A stretch of DNA of 64,000 bases from Rhabdophis nuchalis. Lineage: Eukaryota > Chordata > Lepidosauria > Squamata > Natricidae. Below are positions 36,201 through 45,514 of the stretch, piece after piece (positions within the stretch are counted from its first letter, which is position 1; each line of letters begins with the position of its first letter). A program made the position numbers and the translations under genes. The stretch is from assembly GCA_039707465.1 (NCBI GenBank), contig CM077644.1:141670462-141734461 (forward strand). Reading direction: 5' to 3'. Under the pieces are notes generated by a model. The model saw only the letters and a list, made by a program, of their open reading frames with translations, ran no database searches and was not told where the DNA came from.

Positions 36201-36232
36201 GGCAAAAGCAGCCGTCCCAGAGACGCCTCCAT
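25379..36232 (-). CDS. SARAF: SARAF (TMEM66), store-operated calcium entry regulator, complete
   Basis: Six coding exons on the minus strand: 36148-36232, 34926-35104, 32788-33169, 32204-32303, 30671-30807, 25379-25404. All have GT donors and AG acceptors, phases join, and they total 909 nt (302 aa plus stop). Residues 1 to about 24 are a signal peptide ending near T-G-W. A lumenal Cys-rich domain follows, with V-Q-A-L-T-L, N-K-G-W-D-G-Y-D-V-Q, W-E-C and S-C-G-L-E-Y. The membrane helix is at about 160-180, then a Pro/Ser/Gly/Tyr-rich cytosolic tail with P-P-P-P-G-F and G-F-W-T-G-L-G. The protein sits in the ER and promotes slow Ca2+-dependent inactivation of STIM1/ORAI1 channels. Human SARAF is 339 aa, so the tail and juxtamembrane part are shorter here. 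The last coding exon supplies only eight codons and is followed by AATAAA (minus strand) at 25343-25348, giving a very short 3' UTR. The introns hold most of the hAT and L2 elements listed. Confidence 0.96.
25837..26978. mobile_element. Large composite hAT MITE with internal hairpin and GA tract
   Basis: Termini CAGGGGTCCCCAACCCCCGG and AAAAGGTTGGGGACCCCTG match the hAT family I associate with Zaphod/Tip100. A perfect 8-bp duplication CTTTACAC flanks it (25829-25836, 26979-26986). Inside are a 92-bp inverted repeat (26103-26194 with 26232-26323), a third partial copy of the same unit at about 25904-26030, a long (GA)n/(GAAA)n tract (26406-26795), and a reverse piece of another repeat (26796-26910) that also occurs in the element at 63648. 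No transposase. It lies in the last SARAF intron. Long Ser/Leu- or Arg/Glu-rich frames here are artefacts. Confidence 0.88.
26406..26795. repeat. (GA)n / (GAAA)n purine tract
   Basis: About 390 bases of almost pure purine on the plus strand, ending in an uninterrupted (AG)n of more than 45 bases at about 26736-26786. Part of the composite hAT element. Able in principle to form triplex DNA. Confidence 0.95.
27142..27360 (-). mobile_element. LINE 3' end (L2/CR1 clade), antisense, with (AAT)n
   Basis: (AAT)n at 27146-27215 is the tail, followed by TTTATTAAATTTCTAAACC and CCCCGAAGGGACTCGGGGCAGTGTACA, the antisense 3' end of a family whose other copies lie at 33305 and 56408. Only the 3' UTR remains. 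Confidence 0.65.
27651..28023. mobile_element. Tc1/mariner-like or related MITE (GTCCTCAA ends)
   Basis: Ends GGTCCTCAACC and TAATTGAGGACT are inverted. The body has the repeated TTAACAACT/TTGCTTAGCAA and GTCATAAA motifs of a non-coding family abundant in snakes; a partial copy lies at 61955-62150. Its terminal part resembles the module found inside the hAT elements at 25837 and 63648. Family assignment is from memory. Confidence 0.55.
28024..29794. other. SARAF intron 5 sequence, nothing recognised
   Basis: AT-rich intron DNA. A C-rich stretch lies at 29472-29492. No exon signal between the last and fifth SARAF exons. Confidence 0.45.
29795..29882 (-). mobile_element. LINE/SINE 3' end fragment, antisense
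   Basis: TTTATTTATTAATTACATTTATATGCCACC then TAACTCTGGGTAGCTTACAAT, a typical antisense retroposon 3' end, directly abutting the plus-strand LINE at 29884. Confidence 0.5.
29884..30535 (+). mobile_element. L2/CR1-clade LINE 3' fragment, plus strand
   Basis: Encodes the C-terminal part of a CR1/L2-type reverse transcriptase from the H-I-T-P-I-L-R-E-L-H-W-L-P-V motif (about 29950-30010) to the frame end near 30316, then a 3' UTR with GCGCCGCCCTGGGTCCTTTG and GAAGGGCGGGATATAAATG before an A-rich tail. The frame 29941-30318 is open but is only a 5'-truncated fragment. Related copy at 33729. Confidence 0.8.
31503..31562. repeat. (ACAA)n microsatellite
   Basis: ACAAACAAACAA run of about 50 bases at 31515-31560, inside SARAF intron 4. 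Confidence 0.9.
33305..33728 (-). mobile_element. L2/CR1-clade LINE 3' fragment, antisense
   Basis: Antisense 3' UTR (GATTTATATACCACCC...AAGGGACTCAGGGCGGTGCACA) followed by the antisense end of the RT ORF (minus-strand frame 33494-33679 contains R-A-F-S-V-A-G-P-A-L-W-N). In SARAF intron 2. It meets a plus-strand copy head to head near 33728. Confidence 0.8.
33729..34530 (+). mobile_element. L2/CR1-clade LINE 3' fragment, plus strand
   Basis: Continuous RT C-terminus over two overlapping frames (33712-33924, 33909-34346; the change near 33917-33921 is a frameshift) with R-L-D-Y-C-N-A-L, Q-N-A-A-A-R-V-I and H-W-L-P-V motifs, then the 3' UTR with GCGCCGCCCTGGGTCC and GAAGGGCGGGGTATAAAT and an A/T-rich tail. 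Dead copy in SARAF intron 2. Confidence 0.82.
35550..35735 (-). other. Small secreted Cys-rich ORF (Ly6/PATE-like?) in SARAF intron 1
   Basis: A 61-codon minus-strand frame opens with a good signal peptide (Met, then F-L-F-L-L-V-L-C-W-A-L) and continues with C-x2-C-x6-C-x7-C, the spacing of the first half of Ly6/uPAR three-finger domains of PATE type. A possible acceptor TTTCAG lies about 30 bases before the ATG. After the stop, AATAAA appears within 15 bases. The second half of the three-finger domain and its Cys residues are missing, so it is a lone exon, a decayed copy or chance. SARAF itself splices over it. Confidence 0.3.
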
Positions 36233-36580
36233 TTTAGCCCTTGGATTGAGAAACGAAGCGACAGCACTCCAGCCTTCACCCGCCTATGGCAACGGCCCTC
36301 GAGACCCCGCCCCTCGCCGATAGTGATTGGCTCTTCGGATTGTCTTTCTAAGGCAAGCGACCGTTTCGTCAGCTGGCTATGAGGCCCGGCGGCGCCATCT
36401 CCAGAGAAGCGGGGTTCGCTCCGCGTTAGAGTTACTACCGAGCGGAAGGAAATCTTCTTAGGACAATGGAATGGTAGGAAAGCGTCGCTCTCATCCAGCC
36501 ATCCTATTGGCTCACGGGCGCCGCCCAGGAAAGTCAGCATAACAACAAAATCTATGTACGCTCAGAACAACCAATGGAGT
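36233..36580 (-). promoter_or_regulatory. SARAF promoter, CpG-rich with CCAAT boxes
   Basis: CpG-rich block around and upstream of the SARAF start. CCAAT boxes on the minus strand lie at 36326-36330 and 36506-36510 (ATTGG on plus), a plus-strand CCAAT at 36571-36575, and a GC box (CCCCGCCCC) at about 36305-36314. No clear TATA box. Factor binding is inferred. Confidence 0.7.
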
Positions 36581-36704
36581 TCTCAATGGATGTTTAGCGT
36601 CGGTTTATCCTGTTCCAGTGAGTCGTCGGCCGCAAAAAAAGGACCTTGACTTCAAAGAGTATTGCACGCCGCTCAGAGTCACTTCTGGTGCGATGGACGT
36701 TTGT

Positions 36705-36815
36705 ATAGATTAACAGAGTTGGAAGGGACCTTGCAGGTCATTAAGCAGGAGACCCTACATGTGCCTCTACCTAGGATCGAACTCACAACTTCCTGCTTGT
36801 GAGGCAAGAGCTCTA
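36705..36815. mobile_element. Old retroposon fragment
   Basis: TTAACAGAGTTGGAAGGGACCTTGCAGGTCAT is typical of a CR1-like 3' end, followed by GATCGAACTCACAACTTCCTGCTTG, a reversed tRNA-like box B. Family uncertain. Confidence 0.45.
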
Positions 36816-37355
36816 TAAATAAACAAATCTTTGTTGGCGCTTCTGAAAACAAACTCGTTTTTTCTAATAGAGTATCTAGTTTGTTCTCTGAACACAAACA
36901 AGAAAATCGTTCAACTTCTTAAATTACCAAATGCTTCGTGGCAGAAAAATTAGCAACAACCAAAGTCAAGAGTAAGATTTCTAGAAAGGTTGTGATGTTA
37001 AGATTGCTAAATAGGTAGGAAAAATGGGCCTTGTACTTTTTTAACAGCCACTCGATTAGTTTGTTGAATGAACAAAAGGTATATACTTTGAAATGCTTCC
37101 TATCGAGTAATAGATTACTTCTGAATAAAAGAACATTGCATTTTAAATCATTTCTTATTTATATTGCAACTTTTATAATCAACTCCAATTCCAACGTCTG
37201 ATTAGGGTACAAAAAAGTGCAAAAGACAAAACCAAAGTACAGTGTTAACAGCTAATTATAATTAAAAGCCATTAGTGAACCTTATTGTTGCCCTTTAAAT
37301 TAAATCTAGGACTAAGTGTGATCACATTATTGCTGTTTTTAATTTGAGGTATGCA

Positions 37356-37575
37356 TACCCTATTTCCCTGAATATAAGACCTCCCCAGATAATAACTCCA
37401 ATCGGGCTTTTAAGTGCATGTGCTAAAATATGCCCTCCCCCCAAAATATTGCAACACAGCAGCAGCCATTAGGTGACCATGCTCGCTGCCTTCTACATCT
37501 TTTTTGATAAGATCTTTTAATAAGACATTGAAAATAAGGCCAAGCACTTATTTTGGGGTCAAAAGAAACAGGGTA
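37356..37575. mobile_element. DNA-transposon MITE remnant (TACCCTRTTTC ends)
   Basis: Starts TACCCTATTTCCCTGAATATAAG and ends CTTATTTTGGGGTCAAAAG...CAGGGTA, imperfect inverted termini with the A-AATAAG-AC motif of a hAT-type family. No coding capacity. Diverged. Confidence 0.65.
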
Positions 37576-37729
37576 TTAACTTGCAACAAGTGTAGGCATA
37601 ATTGAACTTTTTGGACTTCTGAAAAAAATAAAGATCTTCCTAGCTTTTTCTTGCAAATGCAAGTCTACTTATCACCCAGGTCTGATGTAATGAGTTGAAA
37701 GACTGACTAGTCCAAAGGCAGATTTCATG

Positions 37730-37800
37730 AGTAACAACGTGGATTAGAACTCAAGTCACCTGATTTTTAGCCTAATGCCTTAGCCACTAGGCCAGACTGA
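37730..37800 (-). mobile_element. tRNA-like SINE head, minus strand
   Basis: In reverse it reads CTGGCCTAGTGGCTAAGGC (box A region) and GAGTTCTAATCC (box B), the head of the Sauria-type SINE. Tail lost. Confidence 0.6.
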
Positions 37801-39470
37801 CTGAAAACTGGGATAATTATTAGATGAAAGCAACAAGTTAGGATTTTTTGAATTTGTTTCCTGACATCTAGTTATCTGAATGTTTCTATCCCAGCCCTAG
37901 TAAAATTTTTGATACTTTCGATCATAAAAACTGTGTTTGCCTTAAAAAAGATGGATAAGTTTGCAAATAGCCTTTTAATCAGGTTTGCTGCTTGATGTGT
38001 CATCTGAAGCTAAAATGGAAACTATTTGGAATAAAATGACAATTATCCAAGCTTTTTAATTTGTATGTCATGCAAATTCTGCCAATATGACTTGAAATGT
38101 AATAGTTATTGCAAGCAGAAAATTCAGTTGACATAAGAGGCAACTATTTCTTTTCTCTTAAAATAAATAACTATCTTCACTGTTTATTTTACTCTAAATT
38201 ATAACTTTTATCATTTATATCCTGATCTCTATTACAAAGTAAGAATTTGGGACTATCCTTAGAAACTAAATGAAGAGAAATTTAGGTTGACAAATGATCT
38301 TTATATAATAGAATTAAATGATGGGATTTGTTCCCATTGTCATGAACATCACCAATTTGGATGATTTTCAAAGGGGACCAAACATACTAATGAAAGACTG
38401 TAATATTTAATCTTTGCCCTACCTTTAGTTTAATCAACAAGGTGCAGCATACATACCTAATGTTTCTGTCTTTTTATGTTTCGCAAAAGAGCCACCTGTG
38501 AGGTGGGCTGAGCTAATGATACAAATACACTGTATACCCATGACAATTGGTTACTAAAATGTTCACTGTTTGGAGCGAGCATCCATGTAAGACAATTATT
38601 ACTTGTGAGCTTCCTGAATGCATTGGACCATGTTTTGTGTGACACAGAATGGTAGAGTAGATGGACTATAGAGTTTTATATTACTTTTTTTCAAAGTTGC
38701 TCTCCTTTAGTCACAATGACTTTCAGTATTTTACTATTTTGAGTAGTATATTTACATAACTTTGAAAACAATTTGTCAAAACAAATCTATTTTCTTAGCA
38801 GTTATTTCTGAACATACATTTAGATAATTTATTAAAATATAAAATTTATTTGTATATACTGAATCTGTATATATAACTCCCCAAATTTTATGCTTTCTAG
38901 ACCAATTAGAATCAGTAAAGAAGAATAAGCAGTATTCTAAATAATTGCTGAATCTGGAAGTTTCTAGATAAAATAGATATGTGTGCTTGTACAATTAACC
39001 AGGCTTTCAGAACAGACCAAAAAAAAAATTAGGTTTGGAAGATTAACAGGAGTAATTATAAAAGTAATTCTGGTGTCATCTTGTGTCTGCAAATAAGGAA
39101 AGTTGGTGGATCTACCCTAATTTCTGTTTAACAATATCTGGCTATTATCTTAATTGTGCAGTAAAAAAGTAGAAAAAAATCTTTAACCATTCAGGCAATT
39201 TATAAAATGACTGGAACTTTACAAGTGCATAAACATATAGCAAATCACTGATGAAATCACTCTTACAGTCCAATAATAGTAAATAAACTTTCCACAACTA
39301 TTTTGGGATATTTTGTCAAACAACCTCAGGTCCTAAAAGATTTTAAAAAACAAAAATTGAAAAAAGCCAGAAAAAAATGGAGCAATATGTCTCTATAGAG
39401 TCAAGATTGACTAAAATTTAAAGACCTAATTAACTTATAATTGAAATCAAAAGTCTTTTAATAGTAACAA
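37801..39470. other. AT-rich DNA between SARAF and LEPROTL1
   Basis: No gene or clear repeat seen in this part of the divergent spacer. Confidence 0.4.
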
Positions 39471-39474
39471 AGAT

Positions 39475-39630
39475 GGAAAGAAAGAGAAGACAACCAGTAG
39501 TGGATGGCCTCTACAGTGTCGATGAGTGATCCATTGGAAGCCTTGAAAGAACAAGTTCAGATAGTCATGAACCAAATTTATGTGGTCACTATCAGTTGGA
39601 AACAACTTGATGGCACATAATCAACGGGTC
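39475..39630 (+). mobile_element. BovB LINE 3' end, plus strand
   Basis: AAGAGAAGACAACCAGTAGTGGATGG, then a diverged body, then GTGGTCACTATCAGTTGGAAACAACTTGATGGCACATAAT, the sense 3' terminus of BovB (equivalent to GTCGCAAAGAGTCGGACACGACT in other species). Confidence 0.7.
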
Positions 39631-39696
39631 TTTTTTTTAGTTTTTTTCCTCCCCACGTTTTGTTTTAATCATGGTAAAGTAAATAGGTTCTTGTTC

Positions 39697-39966
39697 CAAA
39701 GATGCTTTTTCAAGAGACAACTGGACTTTCTAGTTTTTTCTTTGAAGACGTTTCACTTCTCATCCAAGAAGCTTCTTCAGCTTTGACAGGATAGTGGGGA
39801 ATGGAAGGATTTATATTCCTTGCAAACAGCTGGTAATTTGCATCCTGCTTTGAGCTGAAGAATGTTTTTGGTTGAGAAACGTCTTTGAAAAAAAAACAAC
39901 AAAACAGAAAGCCCAGTTGCCTTGTGGAAAAAGCATCTTTGGGGCAACCATGACCTAGATGGCTGA
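39697..39966. mobile_element. Fold-back repeat (GAAGCTTCTT family)
   Basis: Two imperfect inverted arms: AAGATGCTTTTTCAAGAGACAACTGGACTTTC...GAAGACGTTTC and GAAACGTCTTTGAA...GAAAGCCCAGTTGCCTTGTGGAAAAAGCATCTTT. The centre has AAGAAGCTTCTTCAGC. A related copy with the same arms is at 44800. Non-coding. Confidence 0.65.
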
Positions 39967-39980
39967 GAATTTTCATAGAT

Positions 39981-40115
39981 CAATGTTTCTCAACCTTGGC
40001 GACTTTAAGTCCTGTGGACTTCAATTCCCAGAATCCCACAGCCAGCATAGCTTGCTGGGGAATTCTGGAAGTTGAAGTCCATAGGACGTAAAGTCGCCAA
40101 GGTTGAGAAACACTG
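39981..40115. mobile_element. Palindromic hAT MITE, copy 1
   Basis: CAATGTTTCTCAACCTTGGCGACTTTAAGTCC... pairs with ...GACGTAAAGTCGCCAAGGTTGAGAAACACTG along nearly its whole 135-bp length. Near-perfect 8-bp duplication (TCATAGAT/CCATAGAT). Same family as 52359 and 53302. Confidence 0.88.
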
Positions 40116-40269
40116 CCATAGATAAATAGGTTCTTGTTGCATTATCACTAACGACTTTTGTTGCCGAGTGGAGGCAGCAGTAACTAGACCCGTCCATTAC
40201 TGTCCCAAGATATTCTTCTGTTTCGGAATACAGGTCTTCCTTGGGGAAGGAAAACAGGATACAAACACG

Positions 40270-40442
40270 AAGCTTTGCCTTATGTTCCCAAGTTACGTCC
40301 GCCGTTTCAGAGGTCGGAAGTTATTCGTCGGAAGTTATTGCCCATGTCTCGAGCGCGCACTTCCGGGGCTTGTCTAGCCGCGTTCCTTCCCCCTTGGTGT
40401 TGGTTGGGAGCGGCCTGGGCGAAGTAATACTGTAGCAGCACC
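40270..40442 (+). promoter_or_regulatory. LEPROTL1 promoter, CpG-rich
   Basis: CpG-rich DNA before the LEPROTL1 ATG, extending into intron 1 to about 40720. Contains an ETS-type ACTTCCGG at about 40359 and no TATA box. Typical housekeeping promoter. Confidence 0.7.
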
Positions 40443-43400
40443 ATGGCCGGCATCAAAGGTAGCCTTGTTGGGGGTTGATTTCGGGGAAGGGCACGGGTAG
40501 GAGGGGAGCTACTTGGGGACTGGATCCCCCCATCCAGATCAGGCCGTTGGTGGAGGGGAAGGACGTCGCCCCCACCCTGACGATGACGCACGCCGGCAAT
40601 GTTGGGGGTGGGTGGGGGGAAACCTCGCTGCGTTTCCATGACAACGCAGCCTGCCCCGGTGCAATGGCTGCGCCGCTGAGGTTTGAAAGGGGGGCCTGTG
40701 GAGAGCCCCTATTGTCTCCTTTTCCCTCCCTCTGCCCGATCAGACACGGGGCTTGACTAGGCAACCGCCGCAGGGCAGCCTTGAAAAGCACAGTGAGAGA
40801 GAGGCCTGTGCTTTTCATTGGACTCAACTTTCAGGGTATTAAAGTCTAGAATGGCAGCTCTAGGTGGCTGTGTTGCAGATCAATATACGTGATTATTAGT
40901 CCTGGCGGCTTGCATAAAACTTCCGGCTGCAGAGATCTATGAGTGTCAGATAGCGGCATACAGGCAGGAAGTCTTAGCCGATGGACGGAAATTAGGACAG
41001 AAATGAAACCTTAGGCTCCACAGACTTCACTAAATTCATGCTCTCCAACAATATTCGAGTGCTGTCCCCATTTTTCATCTGTCTGCCTGTAGATCCTGAT
41101 GTACTCATTCTTGCAGCATTCTTAAGATGAAATTGATTTTTTAGTGGGATAAGCCTGGCAGGAAGAGAACACAGTGTGATATAGTCCTGACACAGATCAA
41201 TGCAATGCATATTACTATTTGCGAAATAGACTTTAATACCAGTACTCTTGTGGAGTTTTTCACTATTCAGAAATCTCTAATAATTCTAAATAAGTACTGT
41301 ATGTATATGTTGGGACTGCATATCTTTTATAGATTGTTTTGAAAGAAACATCTATTTGGATTAAACACAAGAGTAAAAAGATAGCGCTACTGTACATTTA
41401 ATAAGTGTGTGTGTGTGTGTTTTGAACTTTTAGCTTTGTTGGATGTGTTTCACTCATTAACCATATCTATGAAGACCCATAGTAGTATTTGTGGGTATTT
41501 TGTATTTTTATTTTCCATGCATGCATGAAAAAATGCTGAAATATGTGTACTACATAGCAATTTAGGGGGATATTACAAGGAGGACCATAAAAATAGCAAT
41601 GTGATAAGTTGAGATGCTATTTATCATCATAATAATAAAGTTTGGTTAGTGTACATGGCAGAACCTGAAGATAGCAGAATAGAACAGAAAGAATTGGAGA
41701 AAATAACAAAATACTGAAACCTGCAAATCGAAATAAAATGACTGACAAAAGAAAGTAAAATGCCAAAAGTAATAGTAATGAAATCCCAAAACAACCAGAG
41801 CACCATTTGAACACATTCAGCATTGACAAAATAATCGTTGGTCAATTTGAAAGGGCAGCTTTACTTGGAACATCTCTTATCATACCTTTAACATCATCAG
41901 AGATCAACATCTGCATATCCCACGCCCTTGTGAAGTACTTGATAGGTGGCTAAAAATGCCAAATTCAGTCTAAACACCTGGCTGACTGTGCAACCAACCA
42001 TAATAAAATATCCACTGAAAGCTGCCAGTTCTTCCACTCGTTTTGATCTTCAAATGCATTGAGTTCTTCACAAGAACCTAGGATGTTGTAATATATTGGC
42101 ATTTTATATGTGCATTTCCAAACAGCAAGGCTTATTGTAATTGACAGATGAAAATTTTGTTAGTACATACATTTACCAAGTGCTGCCAAAGAGTTTTTGA
42201 TACGGCATACAGTATATCAATAACTACTGGGACCACAAAGGCCAGTTTATGCCATAGTGTTTCAATTTTCACATCTTGATACTTTGTGATCTTCTCCAGT
42301 TCTTTGTCTTCTACTAAACCCCTGGTATTGCCACATCAATTATCCACATGTTCCTCTTTTCATCAACAGTTATATTTGGTGTGTTGCGAGCCTATTATTA
42401 TATATACACAACAACATGAAATCACAGCTGCTAATTTTTAGCTGGGCTTTCATATGATCCTTATTACAGTCAGCCAGATGTTAAGGCTGGATCACAGCTG
42501 CCAATTTTTTAGCTGAGCTTTCATATAATCATGGTTGCACAGTCAGCCAGATATTGAGACTGGATTTGGCATTTTTATCCATTTTATTGAATCCTATTCA
42601 AGAATTTGGGAGAGGCAAATCTGTCTCTGTCTGTCTCTGATGCCATTAAAGGCATTGCTATTATATTTGATTATTGATCAGTAAGGTTACAGTTAATGTG
42701 AATAAAACATAATTCAGTCCTTATCTCAGAGATTAGTCACATAAATGTCAGTGGCTCAAAGATCTTCCTTCCACTATAAATTCATAAAGGCAATTCAGTT
42801 TTTCTCAATATACCTTGACCTCTTATCTTTATAACAACAATACAAAAATGATTCAGGTATTTAAAGTATTTTTAACATCAGTGAAATTTTTTTGAATTTT
42901 CCTGTGTTCACGATACTTAATGCAGTATCAATTAATACACTATTAATGTCCTGACTTTCCTCTTGAAAATCTGCAGCAATAATATAAATGACTGTAAAAC
43001 CTGTGGCAACTTGGCAGAAAGAGACAAATGTTTTTTTTAAAAGGAATAGTCAGAAAAATCAGTTATGAATAGCAGTGCCATATTGTTAGCATAAGCATGC
43101 ATACATAAGCTCTTTTTCATTTTATGGAATCATTACATATATGCATATAAATGTAATATAGAAATTTATAATATAATTTATAAGAATATCTAAAGTGTGT
43201 ACAAGTTTGTTGGAGTTTTTATGGTAAAAATATAAGTATTCTGTATTTTAATTATGCACAATAGCTGAACAAGAAGTAATGATTTTTAGAAAACAGAAAC
43301 AAAATATTGATTTCTCTTTTTCCTATATTTAGTGTTTATTGATGCAAAACGATACAGTTTTGTAACTGACAAGGGTTTACATCTGCCTTTACAGCTTTAA

Positions 43401-45514
43401 TCAGCTTGTCTTTTGGAGGAGCTGTTGGACTAATGTTCCTGATGCTTGGTTGTGCCCTTCCAGATTACAGGTATCGTACAATATTTCCTTGTTTTTTCTT
43501 GCAGTTTATAAAGTTAAATAAACAGAAAACAGCTGTGCTGATTTCAGTAAACGTCCAGCAGCCCTCTGATGCTGGGAGACAGTAAAAGAAGGCAATTCTT
43601 CAAGCTAAGAATAGCCATTTTAAACATTCTATGAAATTATAGTTGTGTTTTGTTTGTGTTGACTGCTTTTCAGCCTAATCTAAAGTACCCTTGGTACTCA
43701 TTGTTAATTGACTCTGGGAGGCAACATGAGTACCAAATAAATTTTTCCCATAAGGAATAATGTAGTGAATCACAAGGCAGCTGACACCAAAAGCCCTAGC
43801 TTCTGCATTGAGTACAAAACAAATGATGAGTACCAGGACAAAATGTTCACGTCAACAATGCACCATATACCAAATTTGGCAAATTTCAAAGCAGTTGAGT
43901 ATCAAGGTACCACTGTATCTTCCAGGTTGGCATGTAACAAACACATCTTTTCAAGACTTATAGTAAAAGTGACAACCGAATTTCAGTCTGTTTTACAATT
44001 TTCAGCCTGATTTATAATGATATGCAAATGGAAGTATTTGGAAGTGCAATATTTTATTCCTACTACCTTTAATTAATCACTTCTCCTGTTCTGATTGAAG
44101 GACACTTAAAGGACCATGTTCTGATTAGATTTCAGCTAACACAATGTATTACATTTGCCTGCCAAAATCTGTCTGTTCAATTTCTTGTTCGTGCTCTCTG
44201 CACAGTACTACCTGGGGATTCTTCACCTAAGGAGAAACTATTCCAAAAAGCTACTACAACTTGATTAGCAATATAGGTGGAGAGTCCTGTCTTTAGCTAT
44301 CTGTTACATATGTCATGCTGTGTATTGTCTTCTTTGTGTGGCATTTTCGACTGTCATAAGGAAAAATATTTTTAAAATTAGACAAAACAAGGTAAATGTT
44401 AAGTTTCTCCACACAAACACATGCACACCCAATGGGAAAATAGATAAAATATTTACATAAGAGTAATGTGATTTTTGAAGTAAATATAAGTGAAATAATA
44501 TCTATAAAATAAAAACATGCCTTTTTATTTACTTTCAGCAAATATTGGCCACTTTTTGTTTTGTTCTTCTACACCCTCTCTCCAATTCCATATTGCATAG
44601 CAAGAAGAGTTGTTGAAGATACAGATGCTACAAGTAATGCTTGCAAGGAACTTGCCATATTTCTTACAACAGGCATTGTTGTTTCAGCATTTGGACTTCC
44701 AATTGTATTTGCCAGAGCAGAACTGGTTAGTAATTCCTTCATTTTAGCAGCTTTCCTTTAATGTTTGATACTTGCTTTCAGAATAAGACACAGAGGTCTG
44801 TAGAGATTCTCAGTCATCCAGGTCACAGTTGTCTCAAAGGTGTTTTTTCTCCCCAAAAGGCAACTGGATTGTTTTTTCCTTGAGGGAGATGTTTTGCTTT
44901 TCATTCAAGATGCTTCATTGATCCAGACCTGATGAAGCTTCTTGGATGAGAAATGAAATATCTTTCTCAAGGACAAAACAATCCAGCTGCCTTTTGAAAA
45001 AAAAACATCTTTGAGACAAGATGCAGAAGCCTAAAAGTTAACAAGATTTTGTTAACATATGCAAACTGTCATTAAGCGTTGTGATGAAAAAAACCAAACC
45101 CTTGAAAGTTCCCCAGATTAACATTTTATATATCATTTGATTCATAACATTCAGTCAGTCAGTGGATGTTGGGCACCATCTGGTAAAAATAGTTTGAGGG
45201 TATTGAAATTCAGAGGATACCAAGTTGTTTGGCTTCCCACTAGGCAACTGAGTCTAAGTGTTAACAAATACTGAAATTTAAAAATTGCATTAAATAGAAC
45301 TACTTTGTGAAAGGATGTTTTCCCCATTCACAGGGCAATTAATGTATGTTGTTGGGTTTTTTGTGTATATAAAACTTGTCTTTTCCTTTTTCCATAGATT
45401 AAGTGGGGTGCCTGCGCACTTGTCCTCACAGGAAACACAGTCATATTTGCTACCATCCTAGGGTTTTTCTTGGTTTTCGGCAGCAATGATGATTTCAGCT
45501 GGCAACAGTGGTGA
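40443..45514 (+). CDS. LEPROTL1: LEPROTL1, Vps55-family endosomal membrane protein, complete
   Basis: Four coding exons: 40443-40458, 43395-43470, 44539-44725, 45398-45514, all GT-AG, 396 nt, 131 aa plus stop, the family length. The first exon encodes only five codons and one base, as in the mammalian gene. Four hydrophobic segments fit the Vps55/LEPROT topology: about 8-27, 34-49, 68-87 and 100-120. The motifs [15 protein letters not shown] and [11 protein letters not shown] near the C-terminus and the end D-D-F-S-W-Q-Q-W are nearly identical to human LEPROTL1 as I know it. The family acts in endosome-to-lysosome sorting and lowers surface growth-hormone and leptin receptors. It lies divergent from SARAF, 4.2 kb apart. 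A long 3' UTR probably follows. Confidence 0.97.
41610..42600 (-). mobile_element. R2/R4-type LINE fragment, antisense (LEPROTL1 intron 1)
   Basis: On the minus strand, short in-frame stretches read like the C-terminus of a site-specific LINE polymerase: an I-D-V-A-I-P-G motif near 42340-42325 followed by [12 protein letters not shown] and V-P-V-V-I. The frame is heavily broken. A tail region with an imperfect 75-bp tandem duplication lies at 42418-42560. The clade is inferred from memory of such C-termini. Confidence 0.5.
42418..42560. repeat. Imperfect 75-bp tandem duplication
   Basis: ATCACAGCTGCTAATTTTTAG...CAGTCAGCCAGATGTTAAGGCTGG is followed at once by a second copy, ATCACAGCTGCCAATTTTTTAG...CAGTCAGCCAGATATTGAGACTGG. 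Two units, about 80-85 per cent alike by eye. Confidence 0.8.
44800..45015. mobile_element. Fold-back repeat (GAAGCTTCTT family), LEPROTL1 intron 3
   Basis: Arms GTCTCAAAGGTG...AAGGCAACTGGATTGTTTTTTCCTTGAG and CTCAAGGACAAAACAATCCAGCTGCCTTTTG...CATCTTTGAGAC pair with each other. GAAGCTTCTTGGATGAGAAATGAAA matches the centre of the copy at 39697. Confidence 0.65.

Noticed and set aside
44561..44761. A separate 66-codon membrane protein
   Set aside because: It is exon 3 of LEPROTL1 read through its donor at 44726.
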